From Actinoplanes sp. N902-109 (lineage in GTDB: Bacteria; Actinomycetota; Actinomycetes; Mycobacteriales; Micromonosporaceae): 64,000 bases of DNA. Below the pieces are notes generated by a model. That model was given only the letters and a program-made list of their open reading frames with translations. It was not told the DNA's origin and did no database searches. This document shows, piece by piece, positions 35,816 through 44,025 of this stretch. Position 1 is the stretch's first letter, and the number at the start of each line of letters is the position of its first letter. Location of the stretch: NCBI RefSeq assembly GCF_000389965.1, contig NC_021191.1:807501-871500 (forward strand), written 5' to 3'. The position numbers and the translations under genes were made by a program.

Positions 35816-36946
35816 ATGAGAATGAAACGCAAGCTCGCTGCTCTTCTGCTGATCGGGGCATTGGCCGGCGCCGGTCAGCCGGCGCAGGCGGCCACGCCCG
35901 GGTGGACCCATGACGGTTACGGGCCCGGCAACACCGGCTACAACCCGGCGGAATCCACGGTCAACTCGAGCACCATCAAGAAGTTGAAGCTCAAGTGGCG
36001 CGCCGTTCCCGACGAGGGCTCCGAGGGCTGCTTCGAGCAGGTGACCCCGGTGGCCGCGGACGGGCGGGTGTTCTTCCGCGACGGGGACGGCGTCGGCGCC
36101 GTGGACCTCAAGTCGGGGAAATGGCTGTGGAGCAACACCACGGTCATGGACAGCGACGTGCATCGTACGCTGACCGTGGCCGGCGGTCTGCTCATCACGA
36201 CCGGCTATTCGTGTTACGGGGTCAGCGATCCGAGCGGGCACATCGTGGCGCTGGACGTGAAGACCGGCAAGGTGAAATGGAGCATCCTCGAGCTGAGCGC
36301 CACCGAGCATGTGCTCGTCGACAAGAACATCCTGGTGAGCTATTCGGTGTGCGAGGTCTGCGACAGCTACGGAGTGACCGCGTATCGGCTGAGCGACGGG
36401 GCGGAGTTGTGGAGCCGCGACGGACAACTGGCCAGCCCGGTCTCCGCGAACGGCCGTCTGCTGCTGGCAGAACCGGACGGCAGCGGTGCTGTTGCCGTGT
36501 CGGTCAAGAACGGCAAGGCGTTGTGGTACACCGGCAACGCGTGGTCGGCGCTCGCGGCGAACCCGGCGGGCGACCAGTTCTATGTGACCGGTTTCGACAA
36601 CGAGCTTGCCGCCGTGAGCGCGGCGACCGGCAAAGTGTTGTGGTCGGTGCCGGACGCCGCCGGATCGTTGGCTGCTGACGGCACGCGCGTCTATGTGTCC
36701 CAGTTCAGCGGCATGACCGCGTACTCAGCCAAGAACGGCAACCAACTGTGGCACCGGGGCGGCGTCTGGTCGGACCGGCCGGTGCGCGCGGGTGGCCTGC
36801 TCTATGTCACCGGAAGCATTCTGTCGCCGGTCAACGGGGCCCTCGTCATGAATGCCACCTACAGCGGGGATTACCACCACGCCGTCGTCGTCGGCGGCCG
36901 GGTGCTCCGGGTGAAGGGGTACGAGATCCAGGCGTACGGACTTTAG
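35816..36946 (+). CDS. Secreted PQQ-like beta-propeller repeat protein
   Basis: The 376-residue protein has a signal peptide (to about residue 25, A-Q-A-A) and repeated strands of the PQQ/YWTD kind: V-D-L-K-S-G-K-W-L-W, L-D-V-K-T-G-K-V-K-W, Y-R-L-S-D-G-A-E-L-W, V-K-N-G-K-A-L-W, S-A-A-T-G-K-V-L-W and S-A-K-N-G-N-Q-L-W. At least six blades can be counted. No PQQ-ligating dehydrogenase residues are obvious, so it is likely a binding or scaffold propeller. Its stop overlaps the convergent gene by 4 bp. Confidence 0.88.
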   Translation: MRMKRKLAALLLIGALAGAGQPAQAATPGWTHDGYGPGNTGYNPAESTVNSSTIKKLKLKWRAVPDEGSEGCFEQVTPVAADGRVFFRDGDGVGAVDLKSGKWLWSNTTVMDSDVHRTLTVAGGLLITTGYSCYGVSDPSGHIVALDVKTGKVKWSILELSATEHVLVDKNILVSYSVCEVCDSYGVTAYRLSDGAELWSRDGQLASPVSANGRLLLAEPDGSGAVAVSVKNGKALWYTGNAWSALAANPAGDQFYVTGFDNELAAVSAATGKVLWSVPDAAGSLAADGTRVYVSQFSGMTAYSAKNGNQLWHRGGVWSDRPVRAGGLLYVTGSILSPVNGALVMNATYSGDYHHAVVVGGRVLRVKGYEIQAYGL

Positions 36947-37665
36947 TCGAGCGCGGGCAGGGTGGACTTGCCGTTGTCGACGAACGTGTAGGTGGTTCGC
37001 AGCGGCGAGTCCCCCAGTTCTTCCGCGATCAGGCCGAAGTCCGGGGCGATCTGCAGGAAAGCGCCCTGGTTGTCGATGGCGTACGTGGTGCGGCCGTTGT
37101 CTTTCTTGTCCTGCTTCCTCACGGTGAACAGCTGACCGGCGCGGCTGGCGTCGCAGGCGGTGGCGACAACGGTGAGCGGGTCGTTGCCGTTGGTCTTGAT
37201 GCCCATGCACGACGGTTCGCCGCTGGAATCCGCCTTCGCCGTCTTGATGAGGTATTTGTCGCCCTTCTTCGACAGCACGAACAGGGTGTGCTCGGCCTCG
37301 CCGTCGGTGGCATTCAGCCGGCCCTTCGGGTCGACCGCGAGGATTGATTCGTCGGTCTGCACCGGCTTGATGACGATCTGGCGCTTGCCCGCGAGAACGT
37401 CGCTCTGTGAACCCGAACCGCCGCCGGAGGAAGACGAGGAAGAAGACGAGGAGGAATTGGCCGAGGAGGAAGTGGACGGCGAGGAAGACGACGAAGTCGG
37501 AGCAGGCGCGGAACCGGTCGACGACGTGCCGGAAGGCGTGGTGGAAACGGCCGGAGCCGACGCGACCGGCGCGGCCTCCTGCTCGATCGCGTCGCAGGCC
37601 TGCTGGGTGAGCATGACCCCGGCAGCCACGACGCCGAACAGGGCAGCGGATCGACGGTTGCGCAT
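36943..37665 (-). CDS. Secreted protein with Ser-rich linker and beta-trefoil-like domain
   Basis: The 240-residue protein has an N-terminal export signal (residues 1-25, with a Cys at 24 but a poor lipobox), a Ser/Pro/Thr linker at about 37-88 including a run of ten or more serines, and a C-terminal domain of about 150 residues with repeating K-Y-L-I-K-T, G-Q-L-F-T-V and T-Y-T-F-V strands reminiscent of a ricin-type trefoil. Binding of carbohydrate is possible but no Q-x-W motif is seen. Function unknown. Confidence 0.75.
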   Translation of the reverse strand: MRNRRSAALFGVVAAGVMLTQQACDAIEQEAAPVASAPAVSTTPSGTSSTGSAPAPTSSSSSPSTSSSANSSSSSSSSSSGGGSGSQSDVLAGKRQIVIKPVQTDESILAVDPKGRLNATDGEAEHTLFVLSKKGDKYLIKTAKADSSGEPSCMGIKTNGNDPLTVVATACDASRAGQLFTVRKQDKKDNGRTTYAIDNQGAFLQIAPDFGLIAEELGDSPLRTTYTFVDNGKSTLPALD

Positions 37666-37765
37666 GATTTTCCTTCCGATGGTGGTGCCTCCGACCGGGG
37701 CAATGTTCGTCGATCCGCCCGTTCCTCACCGCGATGCCGCCGCACCGTGGCACGAATTCTGGAGA

Positions 37766-38917
37766 TCAGCCGGGGGTCACCCAGCCGCCCGAGGCCACCG
37801 AAGCGGACATCGCATCAAGCACCTGAGCTGCCCGGACAGCGTCGGCAAGGTGCGCACCGACCGGGGTGCCACCGGCCACCGACCGCAGGAAGTGGCTCGC
37901 CTCGACGACTTTGAGGTCGTCGTAGCTCATCGGATTGGCCGCGCCGGGCTGAAAGGCCCCGAAGTCGCCGGCGCCGGGGCCGACAAACACCGTTCCGGTC
38001 GGCTGGTCCTGGTATTCGCCGCCGACGCTGAGCGACAGCTCACCCATGCGCCGGAAATCCCATGAGACCGCGCCGCGGGTGCCGTGGATCTCGAAGCCGT
38101 AATTGTTCTGGTCGCCTACCGACACCCGGCTGGCCTCCAGCGTCACCCGCGCTCCCGAGGCGAGCCGCAATTGCGCGGACACCCAGTCCTCGTTCTCCAC
38201 CGGCCCCCGATCACCCCCGGCGGCCCGGACGTGACCCGACGTCGCTGCCGAAGGCCGAGCCCTTTCCGGTACGAAAACCGCAGTGTCCGCCACCACCGAG
38301 GTGATCTCGCCCAGCAGGAACCGGATGAGGTCCACGCCGTGCGAAGCCAGGTCGCCCAGCACCCCGCTGCCCCCGCGCTCGCGGGAGAACCGCCAGCTCA
38401 ACGCCCCCTCGGGATGCGCGGCGTAATCGCTGAGGAAACGGAACCGCGCATTGGTGACCACACCGATCTCACCAGCCGCGACGGCGTCCCGCGCGGCGGC
38501 CACGGCAGGTGCGTTGCGGTAGTTGAAGCCCACGGTGGCCTGCACCCCCGCCGCCTGCACCGCGGACGCCACCGCCTGCGCATCGGCCGAGGTCAGGCCC
38601 ACCGGCTTCTCGATCCAGAGATGCTTGCCGGCCGCTGCGAACGCGGTGCCGAGCGTACGGTGCAGGAAATTGGGCGCTGTCACGCTGACCGCGTGCACCG
38701 CCGGATCGCTGAGCAGTTCCCGCCAGTCGGTGGTCGAGGACGCGAAACCATAGCGCCCGGCTGCTTCGGCCGCGCGGCCCGGAACGTCGTCGGCGACGGC
38801 GACCAGCTCCGCCCGTACGGGAAGATCGGGGTAATGCAGCCCGGCCCGCAGATAGGCCTGCGTGTGCACGCGCCCCATCCACCCGAATCCTGCCACCGCG
38901 ACCCCGAGCGTTTCCAT
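37766..38917 (-). CDS. Gfo/Idh/MocA family NAD(P)-dependent oxidoreductase
   Basis: The 383-residue protein has a Rossmann N-terminus with AGFGWMGRVHTQAYL, the family hallmark E-K-P-V in HLWIEKPVGL, and a C-terminal alpha/beta domain with D-L-A-S-H-G-V-D-L (the catalytic His region). These enzymes oxidise or reduce sugar and inositol derivatives. No sugar operon surrounds it. A neighbouring scar of broken genes lies upstream, so its original partners may have been lost. Confidence 0.92.
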   Translation of the reverse strand: METLGVAVAGFGWMGRVHTQAYLRAGLHYPDLPVRAELVAVADDVPGRAAEAAGRYGFASSTTDWRELLSDPAVHAVSVTAPNFLHRTLGTAFAAAGKHLWIEKPVGLTSADAQAVASAVQAAGVQATVGFNYRNAPAVAAARDAVAAGEIGVVTNARFRFLSDYAAHPEGALSWRFSRERGGSGVLGDLASHGVDLIRFLLGEITSVVADTAVFVPERARPSAATSGHVRAAGGDRGPVENEDWVSAQLRLASGARVTLEASRVSVGDQNNYGFEIHGTRGAVSWDFRRMGELSLSVGGEYQDQPTGTVFVGPGAGDFGAFQPGAANPMSYDDLKVVEASHFLRSVAGGTPVGAHLADAVRAAQVLDAMSASVASGGWVTPG

Positions 38918-39166
38918 GTCGCGAGCCTAGAATGCGCCGCGTGCCGAACTGGGCCGGGGTGGCGGCGGAAGTGTTGCTGAGGGCCGCTCGGGATTCGCCG
39001 CGCTGCCGGTGATGGCCTGGATCCGGCCGGAGAACCAAGCGTCCGGCGCTGATTCGGGGGCTTTCGGCATCTTCGGCGGGGGCTGCTTTCCGGGTCACCA
39101 TCGGACTGAGAACCATGGTGCGACTGATCGGGCGGCAGCCGCGTGCAGCCCACCAAGTTCAGGGGA

Positions 39167-39365
39167 TCAGCACGACCCGTTGCCCAGGATGCGGACGTTG
39201 GCGCCGCGCAGGAGCGCCGAGGGCAGTTCGATGGTGGGCCGGCCACCGCGCCGATCTGGACCCAGTCGAGCTGCCTGCTGCGGTCGGCGCGGGCCTTGAG
39301 CAGCGCAGGCATGGCGTCCTGGGCGGGCTTGCCCCAGAGGTAGTCGAGCACGGGCTGGCGCAGCT
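39167..39365 (-). pseudogene. Fragment of a medium-chain zinc-binding dehydrogenase/quinone oxidoreductase
   Basis: Minus-strand codons from about 39360 read R-Q-P-V-L-D-Y-L-W-G-K-P-A-Q-D-A-M-P-A-L-L then L-D-W-V-Q-I-G-A-V-A-G-P, a typical MDR C-domain segment. Near 39238 the similarity shifts frame and continues T-I-E-L-P-S-A-L-L-R-G-A-N-V-R-I-L-G-N-G before a stop at 39167-39169. So it lacks its N-terminal two thirds, carries a frameshift, and ends early. Confidence 0.7.
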
Positions 39366-39702
39366 GTCGTTCCTGGTGCAGGGCGCGCTGGCCCGGCGGG
39401 CTGCGGCACACGACAGGTCGGTGACGCAGGCGCGGCTGCTCGGCAGCCTGCGGGGGCGCCGGCCGGGCATCAACGAGCTGGCCGCGGCGCTGGAGTTGGA
39501 CAAGTCGAGCATCACCGGGTTGGTCGACCGGGCCTCGGCCCGCGGGCTGGTGACCCGGGTGCTGACCGAGCAGGGCCGTGCGCTGGTGGCCGTCGTCGAG
39601 CGGGAGTTCGCCGCCGATGTCGTGGCCCTGGTCAGCGGTCTGACCGGCGCGGAACAGCAGAGGCTTGCCGCCCTCGCCGGCCGGGTCGTCAGCGGTTCTT
39701 GA
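39349..39702 (+). pseudogene. Truncated MarR-family regulator lacking its wing
   Basis: The frame reads G-L-A-Q-L-S-F-L-V-Q-G-A-L, S-V-T-Q-A-R-L-L-G-S-L, then the recognition-helix region DKSSITGLVDRASARGLVTR followed directly by V-L-T-E-Q-G-R-A-L. The ten to fifteen residues that form the beta-wing (usually with D-D-G-R) are missing, and no ordinary start codon sits at the expected N-terminus, which runs into the dehydrogenase fragment. Probably non-functional, although a GTG at 39376 could yield a short product. Confidence 0.6.
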
Positions 39703-40267
39703 GGAAGTCGAGCACCCGGGCGGTCAATTGGGCGGCGGCGCCGGCGTCGTACGTGGGCAGGCTGCTGTCCGCGAACAAGTGCACGTCGCTCGGATAGACA
39801 TGGAGCGACGCGAGATCGGGGTGCGCGGCCACCAGGGCGCGTGCCGTGTCGAGATCGCCGTCACCGGCGAAGATCTCGTCGTGCTCCATGCCGTGGATCT
39901 GCACCGGCACGCCGGCCGGCCAGCCGGTGCCGAAGGTGGCCGGGGGGACGCACGACTCGAACAACAAGGCACCGGCCGCGCCGGGCCGCGTCTGGGCGAG
40001 TTTCTGTGCCGGCATGACGCCGAGCGAACAACCCGCATAGACCAGCCGCGCCGGGAGATCCGCGGCTGCGGCGACCCCGGCCTCGGTCAAGGTGTCGAAT
40101 CCGACCGCGGACGCATGGGCGACGCCTTCCTCGAGTGAGGCGAAGGTGCGCCCCGCGAACAGATCCGGGGTGTGCACCGTATGCCCGGCCTGCCGCAGCG
40201 TGTCGGCGAAATCCAGCAACCCGGGCGTCAGCCCTTGGACGTGGTGGAACAGAAGCACTTCAGCCAT
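39689..40267 (-). CDS. Dienelactone-hydrolase-like alpha/beta hydrolase
   Basis: The 192-residue protein has an alpha/beta-hydrolase fold with the nucleophile elbow A-G-C-S-L-G (Cys or Ser), E-S-C-V-P-P and the Asp/His pair near H-P-D-L and D-V-H-L-F. This pattern fits the dienelactone hydrolase family, which uses a Cys nucleophile on lactones or esters. The ATG at 40267 begins MAEVLLFHHVQGLT, the natural first strand. Its 3' end overlaps the MarR remnant by 14 bp. Confidence 0.83.
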   Translation of the reverse strand: MAEVLLFHHVQGLTPGLLDFADTLRQAGHTVHTPDLFAGRTFASLEEGVAHASAVGFDTLTEAGVAAAADLPARLVYAGCSLGVMPAQKLAQTRPGAAGALLFESCVPPATFGTGWPAGVPVQIHGMEHDEIFAGDGDLDTARALVAAHPDLASLHVYPSDVHLFADSSLPTYDAGAAAQLTARVLDFLKNR

Positions 40268-40361
40268 CGATCTTCTCCGGCGCGGGACTGGTTGACGTGA
40301 CGGGCGGCGATGGTAAAGCTTCCTGTGTGTTGACGATTGTCGATTCCCTGAAGGGGGTCCC

Positions 40362-42530
40362 GTGAGGCGCACCTTGACCGCGGTGCTGGTGACCGCCGCC
40401 GCCGTGCTTGTCGCCGCCGGTCCCGCGGACGCTCATCCGCAGGTCACCGGCACGTTCTCCACCGGGTCGAGCGCGTGGCGGCCGGCGCCCGCAGTCGCGG
40501 CCGGTGGCGCCGCCGACGCCACTGTGGTGGTGGACCCGAGCCAGACCCGGCAGCGTTACGCCGGCATCGGCTTCTCGCTGGACGAGACCAGCGTGTCCAA
40601 CCTCTGGAAGCTCACCCCGGCCGAGCGTGAGCGCGCCATCCGGCTGCTGGTGGATCCGCGGACAGGCGCGGGCCTCGACCGGTTCCGCCTGACGATCGGC
40701 AGCCCGGACCTCATCGAGCATCTGCCGTTCTGGTCCTATGACGATCTCCCCGGGGGTGTGGCCGAGGATTTCGGCCTGCGGCACTTCTCCATCCAGCGTG
40801 ATGTCGATCTGCACATCGTCGACACGATCAAACTCATCCAGCGCTACAACCCGCGGGCGACTTTTTTCGCGTCGGCGTGGAGTGCTCCCGCCTGGATGAA
40901 GACCAACAACAAGTTCACCGGTGAGGTGGCGCTGCTGCCCGGCAGCACCAGTTCTTACTACCAGGTGGGCAAGCTGCGCGACGACTGCATCGACGTTTTC
41001 GCGCGCTACTACGTCAAGTACGTCCAGGCGTACGCCCGGCACGGCATCAAGGTCGACGCATTGACGCTGCTCAACGAGCCGGGCATGGACGTCGTCTATC
41101 CGGCCATGGACATCAGCATCGCCCAGCAGCAGAAACTGTCGGTCGCCATCAAGCGCGAGCTCGGCAGGGCGCACCTGACCACCGGCCTGTACGTGCACGA
41201 CTTCAACTTCTGGGACTGGCGCGACCCGGGCAGCACCGCGACGAAGAACTACTACCGCATCTTCGACGACCCGGAGGCGGTGCGGGCGGCCGACGCGATC
41301 GCCTTCCACCCGTACTGGGGTGACCCGCGGGTGATGCGTACCGCGTACGAGCAGTACGGCAAGCCGGTGCACATGACCGAGACCAGCGACCTGAGCCCGG
41401 CGACAATTCTCGACTACTTCCGGCTCGACGCGAGTTCGTACATCATGTGGGCGCAGACCACCGACCAGGACGGCGGGACACTGCACTGGACCGACAAGCG
41501 TGACAACAACGTAGACTGGGCCGAGGTCGGCCGCACCACGAAATGGCCGGACCGGCTCGTCAAGGTCGACACCACCACGCGCACGTTCACGGTCCGCGAC
41601 GAGCTCTATGCCATGGGCCAGTTCGCCAAATACCTGACCCCGCAGCACGTACGGGTGGAGTCGAGCGCCACCAGCACCGGCATCAGCAACGTGGTCTTCC
41701 GCAACCGCGACGACTACGTGGCCGTGCTGGGCAACAGCACCGGGACCGCCGAGAAGGTGCGCATCGTGGTGGCCGGCACCTCGTTCGTCGTGACCGTGCC
41801 GGCCGGCTCCTACGCCACCTACCGCTGGACCACGCACGTGCCGGTGCACCGCAATCACGCTCCCGAACTGCGGCCGGTCGGTGCGGTGACGGCCGACCAG
41901 TACGGCACCGCTCACGTGCAGCTGTCCGCCACCGATCGCGACCATGACGCGCTGGCCTACTACGCGGTGGACCTGCCCGACGGGGTGACCCTGGACGCGC
42001 GCACCGGGCTGGTCACGCTCACGCCGACGGCCGCCGGGACGCAGAACCTGACGTTCTTCGTCACCGACGGCCGGGCGCGGGACCAGGTGGAGGTGCCGGT
42101 GACCGTGGTGCCGCGCGGGGCCCCGGTGGGCGTACGGGTCGAGGCCGAGGCATACACGGCACAGCACGGCTGGACCGACGGTGGGGCCAACTTCATCGAG
42201 AACAACGCGGCGGCCAGCGGCGGCCGGAACGTGGGCTGGACCGCCGCCGGCAACTGGCTGCAGTACCGCATCGACGTGGCCGAGCCCGGCCGGTACGACG
42301 TGGAACTGCGGGTGGCGAACGGCTCCGGAGCCGCAGCTGCCGGAGCCGTCTCGCTGCGCGACGCGACCGGCTCGGTGCTCGCCACCGCCGATGTGCCCGA
42401 CACCGGTGGCTGGGCCACCTATCAGTCGGTGCACACGACGGCCGACCTGGCCGCGGGCGACCAGGTCGTCACCGTCTTCTGTGAGACCGGCGGCTTCAAC
42501 CTCGACTACTTCCGCCTGTCGCGCCCCTGA
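40362..42530 (+). CDS. Secreted GH30 glycoside hydrolase with C-terminal CBM6
   Basis: The 722-residue protein has a signal peptide (to about residue 24), a GH30 (beta/alpha)8 plus beta-sandwich module (about 45-500) with acid/base Glu239 in L-L-N-E-P-G and nucleophile Glu340 in H-M-T-E-T-S, a cadherin/Ig-like linker (about 510-590), and a C-terminal CBM6 (about 590-720, R-V-E-A-E-A-Y and N-L-D-Y-F). Bacterial relatives cleave beta-1,6-glucan, glucuronoxylan or related glycans. Start is GTG at 40362. It ends 9 bp from the convergent peptide gene. Confidence 0.93.
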   Translation: MRRTLTAVLVTAAAVLVAAGPADAHPQVTGTFSTGSSAWRPAPAVAAGGAADATVVVDPSQTRQRYAGIGFSLDETSVSNLWKLTPAERERAIRLLVDPRTGAGLDRFRLTIGSPDLIEHLPFWSYDDLPGGVAEDFGLRHFSIQRDVDLHIVDTIKLIQRYNPRATFFASAWSAPAWMKTNNKFTGEVALLPGSTSSYYQVGKLRDDCIDVFARYYVKYVQAYARHGIKVDALTLLNEPGMDVVYPAMDISIAQQQKLSVAIKRELGRAHLTTGLYVHDFNFWDWRDPGSTATKNYYRIFDDPEAVRAADAIAFHPYWGDPRVMRTAYEQYGKPVHMTETSDLSPATILDYFRLDASSYIMWAQTTDQDGGTLHWTDKRDNNVDWAEVGRTTKWPDRLVKVDTTTRTFTVRDELYAMGQFAKYLTPQHVRVESSATSTGISNVVFRNRDDYVAVLGNSTGTAEKVRIVVAGTSFVVTVPAGSYATYRWTTHVPVHRNHAPELRPVGAVTADQYGTAHVQLSATDRDHDALAYYAVDLPDGVTLDARTGLVTLTPTAAGTQNLTFFVTDGRARDQVEVPVTVVPRGAPVGVRVEAEAYTAQHGWTDGGANFIENNAAASGGRNVGWTAAGNWLQYRIDVAEPGRYDVELRVANGSGAAAAGAVSLRDATGSVLATADVPDTGGWATYQSVHTTADLAAGDQVVTVFCETGGFNLDYFRLSRP

Positions 42531-42539
42531 CGACGAGCG

Positions 42540-42713
42540 TCAGAGGCAGGTGATGCAGGTGCCGCCCGGCGGCTGCCAGGCCACGACCGCCGTGGCCGGC
42601 GAGCCGCCGGTCGGGGCGGCGTCGGTCGGGGCGGCGTCGGCCACCTTGGCGGCGGTGAAGCTGAGGCCGGCGACGGCGGCCAGGACGATGATCGATCTGA
42701 GTACCCGAGACAT
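42540..42713 (-). CDS. 57-residue exported-looking peptide ending in a C-x-x-C motif, downstream of a LuxR-type regulator
   Basis: Translation from ATG 42713 gives a basic N-terminus (MSRVLRS), a hydrophobic core I-I-V-L-A-A-V-A-G-L-S-F, a signal-peptidase-like A-D-A-A site at about residues 25-28, a proline/alanine-rich middle and the C-terminus QPPGGTCITCL. A GGGGAG site inside the end of the upstream regulator lies 8-13 nt before the ATG, and the regulator stop is 5 nt upstream, so the two are coupled. The paralogous gene at 43875-44024 has the same start (M-S-R) and the same P-G-G-x-C-x-T-C-x ending, which supports both as real. Function unknown; candidate secreted signal or modified peptide. 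Confidence 0.7.
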   Translation of the reverse strand: MSRVLRSIIVLAAVAGLSFTAAKVADAAPTDAAPTGGSPATAVVAWQPPGGTCITCL

Positions 42714-42718
42714 TTCTG

Positions 42719-43804
42719 CTACTCCCCGTTGGTGGTGATGGATGGTGGTGCTGTCACCTGCAGGGCCCCGAGGGCGAGGCCCAGCTGGAACCTGTTGTCG
42801 ACACCCAGCCGGTCCATCAAGGACCGCAGGGTGCCGGTCACCGACCGCGGACTGATCCGCAGCCGCTGGGCCGCGGTGTGGTCGGTGTGACCCGAGGCGA
42901 GCAGCGTGATGAGGCTGCGCTCCCGGTCGGACAGCTGGATCGGCGCCACAGCCCGCTGCTGCTGGGCCGCCGCGCCGTCCCAGTGCCGGTCGTAGAGGCG
43001 GATCAGCGCCTCGAGCACGTCGGAGTTGTTGGCTTCGAGATAACCGTGTTCCAGGTTGGCCGGGTCGACCGGGAACATCGCTGCCCGCCGGTCGATAATG
43101 ACCACCTTCAGCGGGACGTCCGCCGACTCGTACCGCTTGAACGTCGTGCCGTTGACCAGGTGCCCGCTGACGTCGAGGGAGTCGCCGTCGGCGGGCGGCG
43201 GCTGCAGCACCCGGCAGTGCACCCCGCGCTCGGTCAGCAGCAGGTCGAGCGGGGACGCCGCCCGGGCCGACTCCGCGTCGATCATCTGCTCGGTGGTCAT
43301 GCTCCAGATCTGCCGGATCTCCCCGGACACCAGCTCGCCGAGCCGGTGCCGGCTGGACCCGCGGGTCGGCAGGTAGCGCAGCCCGCCGGCGAACTCCCCG
43401 GCCAGCCCCGGCAGACCGGCAACGGGCAGGATGCCGGAGTTGCGCAGACCGCGCATCACCTCGTGGTGCGAGCGGACCTTGGCTGCCGGGTCGACGACCC
43501 GCATGCGCCGGGCGCGTAACCGGTCCACGACCGCCGACGGCGGGCGCGGCGACCAGATGCGGGTCGTCGTGCGGGCGTCGGCGGTGGCCAGGACGGCGCC
43601 GCCGGCCCGGAGCTCGGCCAGCGCGTCGGCGGTGCGGCGCGCGGTCAGCCCCAGCTCGACCGCGAGGGCCCGTTCGGTCTGCGGCCCGAACGTCACCAGG
43701 GTGCGGAAGACGAGATCAGCGTCGCTGGACAAGCCCCAACGCACCAGGGACGGAACAGCGGCTCCGAGGGGTATCGGGCGGCGCGACACTCCATCGATTC
43801 TCAT
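42719..43804 (-). CDS. TrmB-like/LuxR-type transcriptional regulator (first copy)
   Basis: The 361-residue protein has an N-terminal winged-HTH of TrmB/MarR character (about 15-75, D-L-V-F-R-T-L-V-T-F-G...), a middle sensor domain (about 100-285) with V-P-L-K-V-V-I-I-D-R-R-A-A, and a C-terminal LuxR HTH (about 297-355, L-S-D-R-E-R-S-L-I-T-L-L-A-S-G-H-T-D). The HTH turns on S-P-R-S-V-T-G-T-L-R-S-L-M-D-R-L. A short peptide gene follows after 5 nt. It is a close paralogue of 44026-45120; the sensor domain could bind a peptide or a small molecule. Confidence 0.88.
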   Translation of the reverse strand: MRIDGVSRRPIPLGAAVPSLVRWGLSSDADLVFRTLVTFGPQTERALAVELGLTARRTADALAELRAGGAVLATADARTTTRIWSPRPPSAVVDRLRARRMRVVDPAAKVRSHHEVMRGLRNSGILPVAGLPGLAGEFAGGLRYLPTRGSSRHRLGELVSGEIRQIWSMTTEQMIDAESARAASPLDLLLTERGVHCRVLQPPPADGDSLDVSGHLVNGTTFKRYESADVPLKVVIIDRRAAMFPVDPANLEHGYLEANNSDVLEALIRLYDRHWDGAAAQQQRAVAPIQLSDRERSLITLLASGHTDHTAAQRLRISPRSVTGTLRSLMDRLGVDNRFQLGLALGALQVTAPPSITTNGE

Positions 43805-43874
43805 CTACCGCAGCCGACCTCGCCTCCGACAATTGGACCACTGATGCTGACCTTGCGGGGGAGCAACGGCGACC

Positions 43875-44024
43875 CTAGACGCAGGTAAGGCAGGCGCCGC
43901 CCGGTTCGTCGCCGGCGCTGACCGGCAGCGGCCAGGTGCCGATCGGCGGGTGGTCGGGATCGACCGGGACGAACCCGCCCAGCACGAACAGCGTGGTCAC
44001 GGCTAACACCTTGAGACGAGACAT
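43875..44024 (-). CDS. 49-residue exported-looking peptide ending in a C-x-x-C motif (second copy)
   Basis: From ATG 44024 the peptide has MSRLK, a hydrophobic core V-L-A-V-T-T-L-F-V-L-G-G-F-V-P, a Pro-rich stretch (P-D-H-P-P-I-G-T-W-P-L-P) and the C-terminus EPGGACLTCV. The stop of the upstream regulator is separated from the ATG by a single base, with GGGGAG about 7 nt upstream. The gene layout, initial MSR and terminal P-G-G-x-C-x-T-C-x match the peptide at 42540-42713 while the middle diverges, which is the pattern of a duplicated precursor cassette. Function unknown. Confidence 0.7.
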   Translation of the reverse strand: MSRLKVLAVTTLFVLGGFVPVDPDHPPIGTWPLPVSAGDEPGGACLTCV

Positions 44025-44025
44025 T

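Noticed and set aside
37395..37500. Simple-sequence GAGGAAGAC tract as a variable repeat
   Set aside because: It encodes the Ser-rich linker of the secreted protein with mixed codons, and does not look like a slippage-prone pure repeat.
40260..42434. Minus-strand open frame opposite the GH30 gene
   Set aside because: Antisense to a gene with a signal peptide and both catalytic Glu residues in place.
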